Shown here in pieces: positions 20,515-32,725 of a stretch of DNA of 64,000 bases (position 1 is its first letter; the number at the start of each line of letters is the position of its first letter). The DNA is from Neurospora intermedia (Eukaryota; Ascomycota; Sordariomycetes; Sordariales; Sordariaceae). Under the pieces are notes generated by a model. It was not told the origin of the DNA. It ran no database searches and saw nothing but the letters and a program-made list of their open reading frames with translations. Both the position numbers and the translations under genes were made by a program. The stretch lies in assembly GCA_037102815.1 (NCBI GenBank), contig BTPP01000002.1, positions 3,100,001 through 3,164,000 on the forward strand. Direction: 5' to 3'.

Positions 20515-22189
20515 TCACTCCCTCGTGACATGCCACTCCTCCGTAACCTGGATCACCGCTCCCTTTCCTCCCGAGCTTCTTTTATTTCCCCAGTGTCCTC
20601 CTCCCTGCGCTTGTCCGTGACCAGGACCCTCTCCCCTCTCCAAGTCAGCATGATTCTTTCCATGTTCTCTCCTATACTCTTCGCCCAAAATTGACTCTTC
20701 ACTTCTGTTATCCATCCCACCCACCCGTCCCACCGCTACCGTCGCGGTGGAACCAGAAATCGCATTCGCATCATTAAACGGACTCTGTCCTGCTCCAGCA
20801 GGTCCATGAAGTCCAAGCCCATCACTCCCACTACTCTCCGGCATCGTTCTCTCTCTCTGTAGTTCAAACTCATCCGACTCATCATCCCGACCCGGTCTGG
20901 ACTTGTTCTTGCTATCATGGCCCCCAGACCTGCCAGGGATGACGCCGCCACCAATCGTGCGCAGACCCAGGCTTTGACTGGCCCCGCCGCTCTGTTGTTT
21001 TTGGTACCCCCCGCTACCGTTGCGGGACGAGATGATTTTCTCAAAGAAGGACTTGTAAAGTGGTCGGCACACGGGAATGCCGATGCAGATCATGGTGATG
21101 GCGATCTCGGCCGAGGACCAGACAATCAGGCCGACCGTGTCGTGCGAGTAGTTGTTTGTGGAGAGGTTGGGAACTTGGAGGGTGCGTTTGATGCCGCAGG
21201 CTCCGGCGCTGTTGGGCAGAATGTTAGTTGTTCGAAGCTTTGGTTGAAAAGGAGGGAGAGAGAGGAAGAAGTAATGATAGAGTAAGCTTGAGTGGGTAAA
21301 CCTACATGACACCTAAACTCATGCTGATGGCGATGATCATCTTTTCTCGTTGATTCATGTTGAGTTTCCAGAGGAAGATCCAAGGCATGAGAGCGAAGAA
21401 GAAATCGGCAAGGACACAGAGGGCTTTGCGGATTTTGTCAGCACATTTCCTCTCATCATCGCGTCTCTCTCTGGCAACCGGGGACACTCTCCCCGTTGCA
21501 AACCGCAAAACTTGGACACAACATGGAAGAGGTAGGTAACATACTAGTAAGCGTCAAAGAAACTGGTGTAGCATTCAAATCACAATGACCCCCAGGAATC
21601 GACCGATCCCAGAGATACGCCGGCGGCGAGCACTGAAGCATAAAGACAAAGCAGACGGAGATTGAAGCGCCCATGAGCGATCCCATCATAAGCCAGATGC
21701 TAACTTTGTGCCATGTCTGGGTGACCAGGCGCAGCAAGAAGAGTCCCAACGACCATTTTGCCAAAGCCATGCCGATCACGGCGAAGCACTGGCCGATAGC
21801 CTCCCACATGATGGCGCCGGGGACATCTTCCGGTGGGATGTCCCACATGTTTTGCCCAAAACCGTAGTGGGCTGCTATGGTACAGCAGATTGTGTAGCCG
21901 ACGAGTAATATCTTGATAAGAAGAAGGTATACAAGGGTTAATGTTTGAACCTTCCAGCAGCAGCAGAGATGGAGTAGAAAGAGAGAGAGAGAGAGTCTGG
22001 AAAGTGCATGTATGTTGTCCAGTAGGTAGGTATACTCACAAACGCAAGAACATAAACATGATCATCATAACCCGTATTCGCCACAAGAAACATACGAACG
22101 TATAATCGTAGGCTGACGCAAAGTGCAGTAAGTGCGACCATAACCCACATCACGGTTATGGCCCCAGGGCCATCACCTCCCATTGCCAT
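20515..22189 (-). CDS. PTH11-like integral membrane protein (fungal rhodopsin-fold domain)
   Basis: The four exons are 22189-22040, 21911-21545, 21423-21306 and 21208-20515 (442 aa; total divisible by three). Donors are GTGAGT, GTATGT and GTAGGT; the second intron uses branch GCTGAC and acceptor GCAAAG. The protein shows about seven membrane segments and the family landmarks DDHVYVLAF, HYGFGQNMWDIPPE, LLRLVTQTWHKV, YLWDRSIPGGHC, VLADFFFALMPWIFLWKLNMNQREK, SLGVIAGACGIKRT and the end block DTVGLIVWSSAEIAITMICIGIPVCRPLYK. This is the fungal rhodopsin/PTH11 domain without an N-terminal CFEM domain. Some members act in surface sensing and pathogenesis; most are uncharacterised plasma membrane proteins. 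The C-terminal 150 residues are a cytosolic Gly/Ser-rich tail ending VIQVTEEWHVTRE. The first intron carries a GA microsatellite. Confidence 0.88.
21979..21995. repeat. GA dinucleotide microsatellite
   Basis: A run of about eight GA units lies inside the first intron of the PTH11-like gene, where it gives a CT-rich tract in the transcript. Confidence 0.8.
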
Positions 22190-25100
22190 GGTGTGAGGTT
22201 ACTAGTCGTTTTTCGGCTGGTGGGTACTGTTGTTTTCTTAGGGGGTAAGTAAACAAAGAATGGCAACCAAAAAAAAGTAGGAAGGAGCAGTGCGTTGAGA
22301 AAGACCGGACATGACATGCACAAGCCACCGTGCCGGAGGAATGGATTTAATACTGAAAAAAGACATCAAAAGCCTTAATCCTGATGACCAAGAATGAACG
22401 TCAGGAATAAGAAAGGAGAGTGATTCGGGTTTCGGTATCCTAAACGCCTAGTTGGGTGGAAATCGGCTTGCCCTCGCCACGGAGCCATTAATGCGACTGG
22501 GTGGGTGGTGTAGAGGAGGGACTGCCGGGTGTCCAGGGTGTATGCCGTTGTTCTAGATGAGTGTTTGTGATATGGCAGACAGGACAGAAACCGCATGTGT
22601 GCTTTTTCTTCTCTCCCTACTAATACGTAGTCAGTTTAGCTTGAATTACAGGAAAGTGCACCCGAAAAAATGTGTGGGGGCTCAAGGCAAGGGGAGTTGG
22701 TCTTCTGGAAACTCAGTACCGATGTTAGTATGTAAGGTCTGCGGTCTTCACACGCAATCCTCAACCTTGCTACCTCAAAAATGAAGATGGAATACCGTAT
22801 CCTCTCACTCAAAGTGTATCATCATGCTGTCCTGGCCAATTATCTTCTGCAAGCCCCGTTGAAATGTTCAGCGCGTAGGACCCCTTCCAGAATGTAATGT
22901 AATTGGTTTGAACCAGCGTGGGGATGTCTCCGGTTCAAGCGAGAGGATGCGATATCCAGGAGAGTACCCGGATGGTGGAGGTGGAGCTACTTTCCCACCC
23001 CCATGGCCCGGGAAGCTGGAGTGAGACGGGGTTAACTGCGAGGTGGGCAACACTAGGGCTCAACTTCGGAAAGTAGACGTTGATCCCCAGAACATAGACG
23101 ACCATTGCACCACTCTCCTTCAAGTTCTCGAGGTGTGGATATGCTCTAGGATAGCCGACCCAGGGGCTGGATTGGAGGCAACCAGATTTTGGGGATATAA
23201 ACCCTACCTGCGCCCCTGTAGAATCTGAAGAAGAAAAGAGTTACATCGAACATTTAGTCCAATGGAACACGAGATGAGAAATTCTTCACGACATGGTGTC
23301 GGTTTCAGGCCCTGAAAACCGCGGTTTACCTGCACGTACCACATGTCCGAGGAAGATGTAAACATTGGCCAGATCGTGCATCTAAACCGGCGTTATGTCA
23401 ACCACACATGTATGTGCCTGTTTCCATCACTTCTTTATGTGAGCTTGCGGTGCTTTAAGAATACCGTGGGTTATACGTGTACCGATGACGAGAACAGTAA
23501 ATGGCTGGATTAGACGCTTCTGTGGAAACGGTCGTTAGATGAAGAACATAAAAGTATTCGTATCCGTAGTATATTCGCTTTACTCACATGAACACAATTT
23601 AGTTGGACCTCGAGTGGACATCAGAGCGATTGTTAGTATCGTACAGATACTGGACGTGCTTTGAAATCTGCCCAGCGAGGCCAGTGAGCTTGAAGGAATT
23701 GTCGTGATCTTTTTTTCGAGCAAGGGTTACATATTAAGGTCCCTGTCAAAGGCCCAGCTAGACCCCTCACCGGGAGGATATGTCGTCTTCCGCGGCAAGG
23801 CCATGCCGGTAACCCAACCGGAGACAAACTCCTTGCCATTCTCCCGCCTCATCATGCATGATATGTATATGTATGGTAACCTAGACGTCCAGTCCAGTTA
23901 TAATGCCAGGTTTGATGTTGATAATGTGGGCGATGGTCGGGGGTTGGGTTTGGGATCATCATCCCAGTCAGCTCAACTGTGATATGTATGTCTGGCATCC
24001 TTGGCACCTGAGATAGGAGGGTTTGAAGGTGCAGCGAATGTCTCATTCTGATGTGCGACAACCGGAAAATAATGATGTTTTGGGTAAAGTTTGAGAGGCT
24101 TATATACTCTTTGGGTCGATCCTTTCCGTGCAAGTACACGAAAGCATGGTCAAGTGGTGATGTTGTATATTACACAAATGATGTCCTGAACCGGTATGCG
24201 GCAGCGAATACCGTCTTTTCAGGTCGTGTACTGTACCACATAATCAAGATGTCCAAGATAAGCCACACGTCTGGAATTATTGAGAACGCCGCTCGGAACA
24301 GCCCAGAGGCGGTGGATGGCATGGCGCTCAGGGTGGGGGCGAAATCGTATCTTGGGACGCCAACACCAGGGGGATTCGTAGGGGGACGGTTTCTTTAGGT
24401 CTTCGGAAAAAAGGACAGGTTACTTGAGGGCTTCTAGGCAACCAAATATCACAACTGACCAAGCCACCAAGCCACTTCCATGATGCTGTAGCCATCGAGA
24501 TGGTAAAAGCAGCGGTCTGCCGTCATTCCGTCCGGTCGAGTGTCTCGAGGGCTTGATGAAAAAGAACACCCATGCCGTCAAATTCAATCTTTGGCACTAC
24601 CGGAGAGTGCTACTCTCGACAGTTCTTGGAGGTGCATTCAGCATAGTGCGAGAATACTGTCCAAGTCTCTCGGGGAACACTTCCCGTCTGCGTACTGTGC
24701 AAGGTCAATGCTGGATCGACTGTTAGCCCGAGACTTTGCTACATCCTCGGATAAGGGGGAATACAAGGAGAACCCAGAGTTCTCATTAGTCAACATGACC
24801 CAGATTCAGGGTTATGAACCACAAACGGTCATGTTCCCCCCACATGCACCGAAACTTGACTCCATTTACGTGTAGTGTGCAGCGGGTAACAGCCAGATGG
24901 ACGCTATTCACGGCAGCGATCCCGCCTGGCCATCCTGAAAGTGGTTACAAGACCCTCTGCAAGTACCGCGTTAACACAAAGGCCAGTGGTCGGCTGTAAG
25001 GCGTTAGCTCGCTCTTAGCTCCTTACCTGGCAAGGCTACAGCCCTAATGCGATTGGCCCGAACGAAAGGTTAGGGTCGTTTAGCCGAGCATTGTTATGAT

Positions 25101-26632
25101 AGCGTGATGACTTTCTTGCCGGAAACTGCGCAGAAGAAAAAAAGCAAAATGCATGATGTGAAATGTGACATCGGCCAGCGAGTTAGCAGCCACCATCCAC
25201 CTCAAAACTTTAACAGTTTCCAACTCCTGCATACATACACTTCACGTGAGCGTCTCAATGCCAGAAATTCCCCGAGAAAACGTTGAAGGCGACAGACAGC
25301 TGTACGCCAGTGACCCAAATCACATTCATCACGTCGGTTTCGGGGATTGGCCAATCAAAAGATGGCGTCAAGTGCTGGCCCGGCCCGCTCTATACGTCTG
25401 TGTAACCTTCAACGGCTTTTGTGGTGTCCACAAGGCGCGCCCAGCCCCGGGACGTCTCAGCCCCTCAGGGGAAAGCCAGCGGATAGCGGAGAAATAAGAT
25501 CAGTATTCCCTTTGGGAAAGGTCCGACACAAGCGGCATTGTCATTGGTCCGGGGGCGGGGAATTTGTAGACCGCTGTCGAGGCCCAGATTCTCGTTTTAC
25601 GAGTACACTAGTGTATGTAGTGCACACACTACACTACACTATGTATAAACATCTTGCATGGACCAGGGGGTACGAGTCAGTCCGGTCCCAAAAAGGTGAA
25701 AACATACCGTAGCAATGGGTGAAGATTGCGGAAGAACGGATATGAAAGTCGCAGTGTAGTCCGCATCGAGTGTAGTCGAATGTCGTTGTAGTAACTCGCT
25801 TACTTTGGCAGCATCGTTGGGCCAGGCCTCATCCGTACTAACAGTGTCGAACGAGATTGGACTGGAAGGGTGGTTTCCTAGAGTAAATGTCTCGGGGGGA
25901 TGTCGGTTTCTTGGCTGACTCCCAGACTTCGAACTGATCAAGTTACCATAACTGAAGTGACCAGTCAAGTGTCTGAAATGTTATAACCTTGATAGTCCAG
26001 ACATTGATTTTCTTTGCTTCTTCTCATCAACCTCAGGGGTATCCACCTTCAACGCCGTTCGATAGACCAATTCGCTTGGTGCAGATACAACGTCAACACG
26101 CTAGTTGAAGTGCATGAACTGGTGCCAGTCTTGGGCACTGGGGGAAATGCTCGAGTCTGGAGCCCGCAGCGAAGATCCACTCCTTTTTCTTCCACCGCAA
26201 TGCTGTTAATCCCCGTTTGCAATGTTTGCAAAGCTTCGCTAGTGTCTCTGTATGCATCCTTCGAGTTCGAAGCTTGGTAACGGTTGAGAAATCCTGGCTT
26301 CAGGACCCCGCCGATACCACCCCCATGGGCCTGATAACGTACACCACCATGCCAGTCCGTATTCATAACCTTCTCGAAATGGGGATAGACAGGGAGGGCT
26401 TCGAGGCTTTTGAAAATTCCGGTTGCGTTGGCCCGACATGTTGACGAATGTCAATCTCTTCATCTCCTGGACAGCCACCACTCTTATGGACTCTTGTTTG
26501 CCCAGGCCCCCCCTGAATACCACGCGCACTGCGACGTGACCTTCCTTTATAAGAAGCCCGGGAAACACGTTCCTTCTGGAGAAGTTCAACACAGCTTGAC
26601 CATCGACTGCCAACCTCCTACAGCTTGTAGCC
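22190..26632. other. 4.4 kb gap without a supported gene
   Basis: This gap separates the PTH11-like gene from the P450 gene (divergent pair). I read both strands. Open frames up to about 120 codons (24051-24398, 24540-24875, 25347-25712) have no family motif, no signal peptide and no consistent splice signals. Base composition is mixed, without the strong AT bias of RIP-mutated repeats. A small inverted repeat lies at 25616-25633. The - strand frame at 26239-26877 overlaps the P450 start and is taken as chance. Confidence 0.45.
25616..25633. repeat. Short inverted repeat (7 bp arms, 4 nt loop)
   Basis: TGTAGTG is followed by CACA and its complement CACTACA, within a short stretch rich in ACTAC units. 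It could be a protein binding site or chance. Confidence 0.5.
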
Positions 26633-28441
26633 ATGGACTCACACGCTGGCTTAGATGGAGTTCTCCAACCCCAAGTCCTGAAACTGACGTTGAGGACTCT
26701 CCCATCGCCATTCATCTCTCTTGTCGTCATTCCCATCCTGTCGATTCTTGGATGGTACATTATCTCGTGGGCTACCAATCCGTTGAAGAAGTACCCAGGC
26801 CCCTTTCTCGCAGGTATGTGAAATAAGAGTTTCCCAAATTTCGTTGTGTATGGGTGAGGTAGCTCGTTGCTGACCATTGCCTTCTTCGGTTTCAGGTTTT
26901 ACCAATTGGTGGCGACTCTATCAGACTCGGACTGGCAGATACCATGAAATCGTCTATGACCTACACAAGAAGTACGGGCCCATTGTCCGTATCGGCCCTA
27001 ACACCCTCGACCTCGATTACCCCGAGTTGATCAAGACCATCTACAGCACTGATGGCAAATGGCTCAAGGTATGTTCTTGACAAACCCTTTGTTGCGAAGC
27101 CATCAACTAACGACTAAACGATGATTAGACCGAGTTCTATCACAACAACAGCGCCATCGTCAATGGGAAGATCACATACCATATCTTCAGCACGACGAGC
27201 CCTACTGAACATGCCAAGATGAAGCGTCCAGTGGCCAAGTACTACTCCACGAGCTATGTCCAGGCTCTGGAGCCTCATGTTGACGTTGTTCTTAACGACT
27301 TCTGCAAGTATGTGGAGGAGCGCTTTATCAATGTTCCCGGTGGACCTAAGGAACTCGACTTTGGCGAATGGCTCGGATACCGTAAGTTTCCCTCGGATCG
27401 CCGGGTACCAGTGACTGTGTTCATAGAGCAGATGAACTAACACCGTGCTCAACTCCAGACGCTTGGGACCTCATCAGCTCTGTGACCTTCAGCCGTCGTT
27501 TCGGCTACATGGAGCACGGCAGTGACTTCGATGGGACCATCGAGAAAGCCGAGGCCGCCCTTCGCTACTTCCAGACAGTCGGTCAGATTCCCATTCTTGA
27601 CTACTTCCTTGACAAGAACCCCATCAAGCGTGTCGGACCCCCCAACTTGGTCCATCCCGCTCGCATCGCCGTTCAGTCCTTCGTTGCTCGCCTGCAGGGC
27701 AAGGACGAGAACTATGACCCCAAAAACCCGGATTACCTCCAGCATTTCATCGACTCCAAGGAGTCTCATCCGGATCTCGTTGATGACAACCAGATCATCA
27801 GTGATGTGCTCGTTAACCTGCTCGCGGGTGCCGATACTACTGCCATCGCCCTCCGCGCTGTCTTCTACTACATGCTCAAGAATCGTTCCGTCTACAACAG
27901 AGTGTCCGAGGAGATCCAGGCCGCTGGTTTCGACCGGTCCAAGCCTGTCCCCTATTCCGGTGCTCGCCAACTCCCCTATCTTGAAGCTTGCGTTCGCGAA
28001 GCTCTCCGCATTCACCCTGCTGCTGCCATGCTTCTTGAGCGCTACGTCCCCGCCGGCGGCATCACGCTTCCGGACGGCTCTTTTGTTCCTGCCGGTACCG
28101 CTGTTGGTCTTAACCCCTGGGTCGTTAGCCGTAACAAGAGCATCTTTGGCGAGGACTCTGATACCTTCCGTCCTGAGCGTTGGCTGCAGCAGCCTGGCGA
28201 AGATGATGAGGCATTCCATGTTCGCATGCAGAAATGGAACGCGGCGGATTTGACCTTTGGTAATGGTTCGCGCATCTGCACTGGCAGGAACTTTGCCATG
28301 TTCGAGCTGTACAAGGTTTGTGCGACGCTCTTGCATAGATTCGAGATTGAGTTGGCAGACCCGACCAAAGAGTGGAAGGTCTGGGGTTCTTGGTTTACCA
28401 TCCAGAAGGATGTGATTGCGAAGATGAAGGTTAGAGGTTAA
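26633..28441 (+). CDS. Cytochrome P450 monooxygenase, microsomal, pisatin demethylase-like
   Basis: The four exons are 26633-26813, 26896-27068, 27129-27381 and 27459-28441 (529 aa). Donors are GTATGT, GTATGT and GTAAGT; acceptors are TTCAG, ATTAG and CCAG. An N-terminal membrane anchor (about residues 27-46, SLVVIPILSILGWYIISWA) is followed by the Pro-rich hinge KKYPGPFLAG, so the enzyme sits on the ER face. Landmarks are the I-helix AGADTT near residue 326, the K-helix EALR near 383, FRPERW, and the heme-binding loop FGNGSRICTG with Cys at about 475. The tone of the sequence (RIGPNTLDLD, FGYMEHGSDFDG) resembles the pisatin demethylase/CYP57-like group of ascomycete P450s. A role in detoxifying plant compounds or in secondary metabolism is inference. 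It is first in a run of four + strand accessory genes. Confidence 0.92.
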
Positions 28442-29210
28442 AGAGTGAAGGTGATCAGGAGACGATCCGGGTACATATAATGAAGAACAGCCACCGATGG
28501 CGGGCTGTATAGGGTGCTTTGAGCTTCGGATTCCCATTACCATCGAGGTTTACCGTTCTTTTGTGTGATAGAGTAGTTGATTATAATTAAGTTGTTTTCA
28601 ATGCCAGATGCCAGATTGAAGTATCTTGTTGTTCTTTCCAGGACGCATCGTGCGTTACATCTGAGTTGTGACTAGCCAAAGGCAAGGAATGGCACGCATG
28701 CCGAATTCGGTCAAGTCGGCCATGGTCGCGGATGATCTTCCGTTTGGTTCAAATCCATCCACTGTTCTCCATAATGCATGTAACGATGTGTTTCGGAGAA
28801 GCCTTCATAGAAGGCGTTCAATGCCACGACACATAAGTGAAGTTTGGCAGGAGTTGGGGATTGGTGGATTATTTAGGAACAATTCGTGCTCATGCCGAAA
28901 CGCCAGACACGCCGTGGTATCATGCTGGTAGGGGTTTTTAAATTGTAGGGGCAACCATGGAGATAATTATCCGCCAGCGACGGAAGAATGTGGAGTGAGG
29001 CACTGACCATTACATGTTCCTGCCGGAAATGGCCAGTCGCTGAGGGTGAGACGATTTGCTTGGGGAAACAAGCGACGCGTGTTTGTCTGAGAAGAGTAAG
29101 CAAATATATAACCTCAGGACGAATGCATATTTCTAGCGCTCCAACAATAAGGAAAAGATATGTACTGCTCATTGCACACAACCGGGTTCCTCAAATACTG
29201 CGGCACAACG
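28442..29210. other. Intergenic region between P450 and pectate lyase
   Basis: This region should hold the P450 3' end, with an AT-rich tract around 28565-28600, and the pectate lyase promoter. No gene seen. Confidence 0.5.
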
Positions 29211-30438
29211 ATGAAGTTCGCCTTGGCTGTAACTGCCTTGTTCGCTCTAGGAGCGACGGCAACACCAACACCCACCCGCGACAGTGAGGGGAGCGGTTCT
29301 CTTGCCAAGAGAGCAACTGTTTCCGATATAGCTAACTTGGGTTATGCCACCCAAAACGGAGGGCAAGTAATCCTGACGTTTGAAAGTTGAGCAAAAAGTC
29401 AACAACTGACAGGGCTCGGACAGAACTACCGGCGGGTCAGGCGGCACGGTTACCACAGTCTCGACTTTGGCCCAATTCACCGCGGCTGTCAGTGAGAAGA
29501 ACACCGCTCCGGCTATCGTTATCGTCGACGGTGTGATCGAAGGCAATGCAAAGGTCAGAATCGGTAGCAACAAAACTATTATTGGCTTGCCCGGCGCAGG
29601 GTTCAACGGTGTTGGCCTTCATTTTCGCCGGCAGAGCAATCTAATCCTTCGAAACATCGTTTCATCCTTCGTGGAGGCAGACAACGGGGATGGTTTAACG
29701 ATCGAGAAAAGCAGTAATGTGTGGGTCGACCACTGCGAGTTCTACTCGACTCTGGCTCGCGATAAGGACTTTTATGACGGCCTTGTTGATATTTCCCATG
29801 GATCCGAATGTGTAACAATCTCCCAGTAAGCTTGGATCAGATTACACTTGCCCAGCACGCCGGTCGGAAATGAACTAACCGATTGGTGAAGCACTTACTT
29901 CCATGATCACTGGAAAAGCTCCCTTGTCGGTCACAGCGACAGCAACGGCTCCGAAGATACCGGGCACCTCCATGTGACCTATGCCAACAACCACTGGAAA
30001 GATTGTGGCTCCCGCGGTCCTTTGATCCGTTTCGGCACCGCCCACATTTACAACTCCTACTATGAGAAGTAAGTGTCCAGCTTGCGATCGCCCTCTCATC
30101 GTGTTTGCTACGGAAACACGAATGTGAATTTATGCGCGAGAGGCAAAGACTGACAAGCTGTTCAACGCAGTATGTCGACTGCTATCAACACGCGGATGGG
30201 CGCCCAGGTGCTAGTTCAGAGCAACGCCTTCAAGAACGTGACGAAACCTCTTCTTAGCGAGTATTCGAAGCAAGTAGGGTATGCGGTCGAGATTGACAAC
30301 GACTTTGGCGGAGCAAACAACACTGCTCCCACTGGTACCCTGACCGCCAGTTCGCCGCCATACTCATATAGCCTTCTTGGATCTTCGAATGTGGCAGCTA
30401 CCGTACCGAAGGAGGTCGGTGCTATTCTAAGCTTCTAA
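29211..30438 (+). CDS. Secreted pectate lyase, polysaccharide lyase family 1
   Basis: The enzyme cleaves polygalacturonate by calcium-dependent beta-elimination outside the cell. Exons are 29211-29362, 29424-29825, 29892-30068 and 30171-30438 (332 aa). The first intron (61 nt) has a GC donor (GCAAGT) and a good branch site (CTGAC, 14 nt before the AG); only this choice restores the family's GYATQNGG-TTGGSGG joint. The protein starts with a signal peptide (MKFALAVTALFALGATA) and a short propeptide ending LAKR, a Kex2-type site. PL1 landmarks are IIGLPGAGFNGVGL, SNVWVDHCEF, KDFYDGLVDISHG (calcium-binding Asp) and RGPLIRFG, which fits the catalytic R-x-P-x-x-R motif. Length is typical for fungal PL1. 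It points to a plant-associated or litter-degrading life style. Confidence 0.93.
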
Positions 30439-31573
30439 GCAATGAACCGGTAACGATGTTGGGAGCTTGGGCGCCACCAAGCTGTCGTAACATAAGGATT
30501 CGGACTCGGTGGTTCTGTTTGTTGATGATAATATAAACCTTCTCCCACATACATCGAGAAACGGTGATTGCAGTAGGGAGGGGAGCGGCTCAAAGCCAAG
30601 CTGTACACTCTTGTCATTCATCGTACATACCTCTAATCCCTGAGCACACTTACTTTCTTTGCTACCCTGGAACAGTCATGGAAAAGCAATATATCTCATG
30701 CGATTTGCTCCTCAGGTTTTGCAGAGACACTGATAATGCCAGGTACTATACTCAAAAGCGGTTCCGGCGGGTGTGAAAGTCAGCAAGCCATGAGCCTTGC
30801 AAGCGACCTGTGATGTGAACCTCGATTTTCCACACATAATCGATCACAGCCCGGCAGTTCCGTGCTCGAAATCATCGGTTGAAGCCATCCGTGACACGTC
30901 GGTATCGTGATTGTCCAATATGCCGTATTGAGTCGAAGCCGTTTTTAGAGTGATTACCCAACAAGGCAGGTCTCCAAACAGATCATCCGGAAAGCGATGT
31001 GATGAAGACACCCTTTGGCCGCTTGTCTGGTGACTCTGAATCGAAATTGTAGGAGCGCCATTGGTCATGGGTCGCTCATGGATATATAGATTCGGAATCC
31101 GGAATCACTCGATGTAGACAAGGAGATTGGCACTCCACCACTTGAGAATAAAAGTCAAAGCGAGAACCGGCACATCGACTTCTACCAATAGTATTGGACA
31201 CAGGGAAAGGCCCGCACTGCATCTCACTTCCATTTGTGGCGATTGTTATCCATGGAGCTGGTCTTCGAATGAAAGTGAAGGTGCTTTTAGCCTGCAGAAG
31301 AAAGTGTGTTTGTGGACAGGATCAAACCCCCAGAAACCCCGCATTTAACTTCAAATAGATGAATAGCAGAAAGTTGATTCCATCCAGTAATGTCGGCAAT
31401 AATCCACGGCAGAGCTGGAGAGGCCTTTAATAGTTGAAACGATAACCGACGATGTGGTGTTGTCAGATAAAAACGTTGGTCGGACGGGCCCCAAATCTCA
31501 ATGGTGGTTGTCTTTCTTCGATCAAGCTTACCGAAAAATTTTACTGTAGTGCTGCGGAAGCATATCCCGGAAT
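30439..31573. other. Intergenic region
   Basis: The gap lies between the pectate lyase and the DUF1996 gene. Short frames only, none with recognisable features. Confidence 0.5.
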
Positions 31574-32725
31574 ATGATGAAGTGGCTTTCGATGACTTTG
31601 GCTCTCGTCGGGCCTTCGCAAGCGGCGCTTCGTTTTGGATGCTCAACTCTCTCGATCCAACGTCTTGATCCTCTTGTCGAACCTGGCCGTCTCCCGTCGT
31701 CACACGTCCACCAAATTGTCGGTGGAAATGCGTTCAATGTTACCATGGAGGGTGATATTGGGGAGCAAGGTAGCTGCACGACATGCACATTCAGCGAAGA
31801 CTTTTCCAACTACTGGACGGCCGTCCTGTTCTTCAAGCACCCCAACGGCACCTACAAACGTGTGCCCATCATGCAGAATTCTGCACTGCCCAACGGTATC
31901 AATGGTGGCATGACCATCTACTATACGCAGCAGGACTTTTTCTCGAACGGCAACCAAAAGATCACTGCGTTCAAGCCTGTAAGTAAAACAGTTAGCCATG
32001 GGCATCTCAAGCCGAGGGTTGTAAGGGAGATGTAACTAACCATCCGTGGGGAATAGGGCTTCCGTATGACTGTCGGCTCTCCCACCACCAACAATCTCAA
32101 CGACGCCAAGGGCCACGTTGGGCTGCGCTTTGTATGCTTGACCGACAAGAACACGCGTTTCCCCGAGCTGCCTGACTTCCCAACTAAGCCCTGTAAAGGC
32201 GGGATCATGACGGTGCACCATTTCCCGTCATGCTGGGACGGCAAAAACCTCGACTCGCCCGACCACCAGTCACACATGTACAACACGGCTAAGGAGGCGT
32301 TCTCTCCCGCTGGGCCCTGTCCAGCATCGCACCCGGTACGCATGCCGCAGGTGGCGTACGAGACGCTCTGGGATACGACCCAGTTCAACAACATGTGGCC
32401 AAAGGACGGATCAAACCCCTTCGTGCTGAGCTATGGCGACAACAAGGGATACGGAACCCACGCGGATTACGTGTTTGGATGGAAGGGAGACTCGCTCCAG
32501 AAGGCGATGGATTCGAGCTGCATGTTCAACGCGTGCGAGAATGGCCGGCCGCTGAAGAGCCAGAACGTGCAGGCGATGAACAAGTGCGCCGTTAAGAACA
32601 TGGTGAATGAAGATCTGGATTCATGTAAGCCGGATTCCTCAATCCTTGCTATCCTTTTCTGGTGGGGTGGAACTAACAGAATTTGCTGTTTAGGGCTCAA
32701 AGTGCTGCCTGGTCAGGCGATGTGA
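31574..32725 (+). CDS. Secreted DUF1996 domain protein
   Basis: The exons are 31574-31978, 32057-32624 and 32694-32725 (334 aa), with GTAAGT and GTAAGC donors. The last exon adds only eleven residues (WLKVLPGQAM and a stop). Two ATGs lie in tandem at 31574 and 31577; either gives the same signal peptide, MKWLSMTLALVGPSQA. The body is one DUF1996 domain: LRFGCSTLSIQRLDPLVEPG, SSHVHQIVGGNAFN, CTTCTFSEDFSNYWTAVLFF, KGGIMTVHHFPSCWDGKNLDSPDHQSHM and the end GTHADYVFGWKGDSLQKAMDSSC. Paired Cys and conserved His suggest an extracellular, disulfide-stabilised protein. No WSC domain or GPI signal follows. The biochemical function of DUF1996 is not established; many members are secreted by plant-associated and wood-decay fungi. 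Confidence 0.9.

Noticed and set aside
27449-28543. 364-codon frame opposite the P450
   Set aside because: Mirror of a C-rich coding sequence; the + strand has all P450 motifs and spliced exons.
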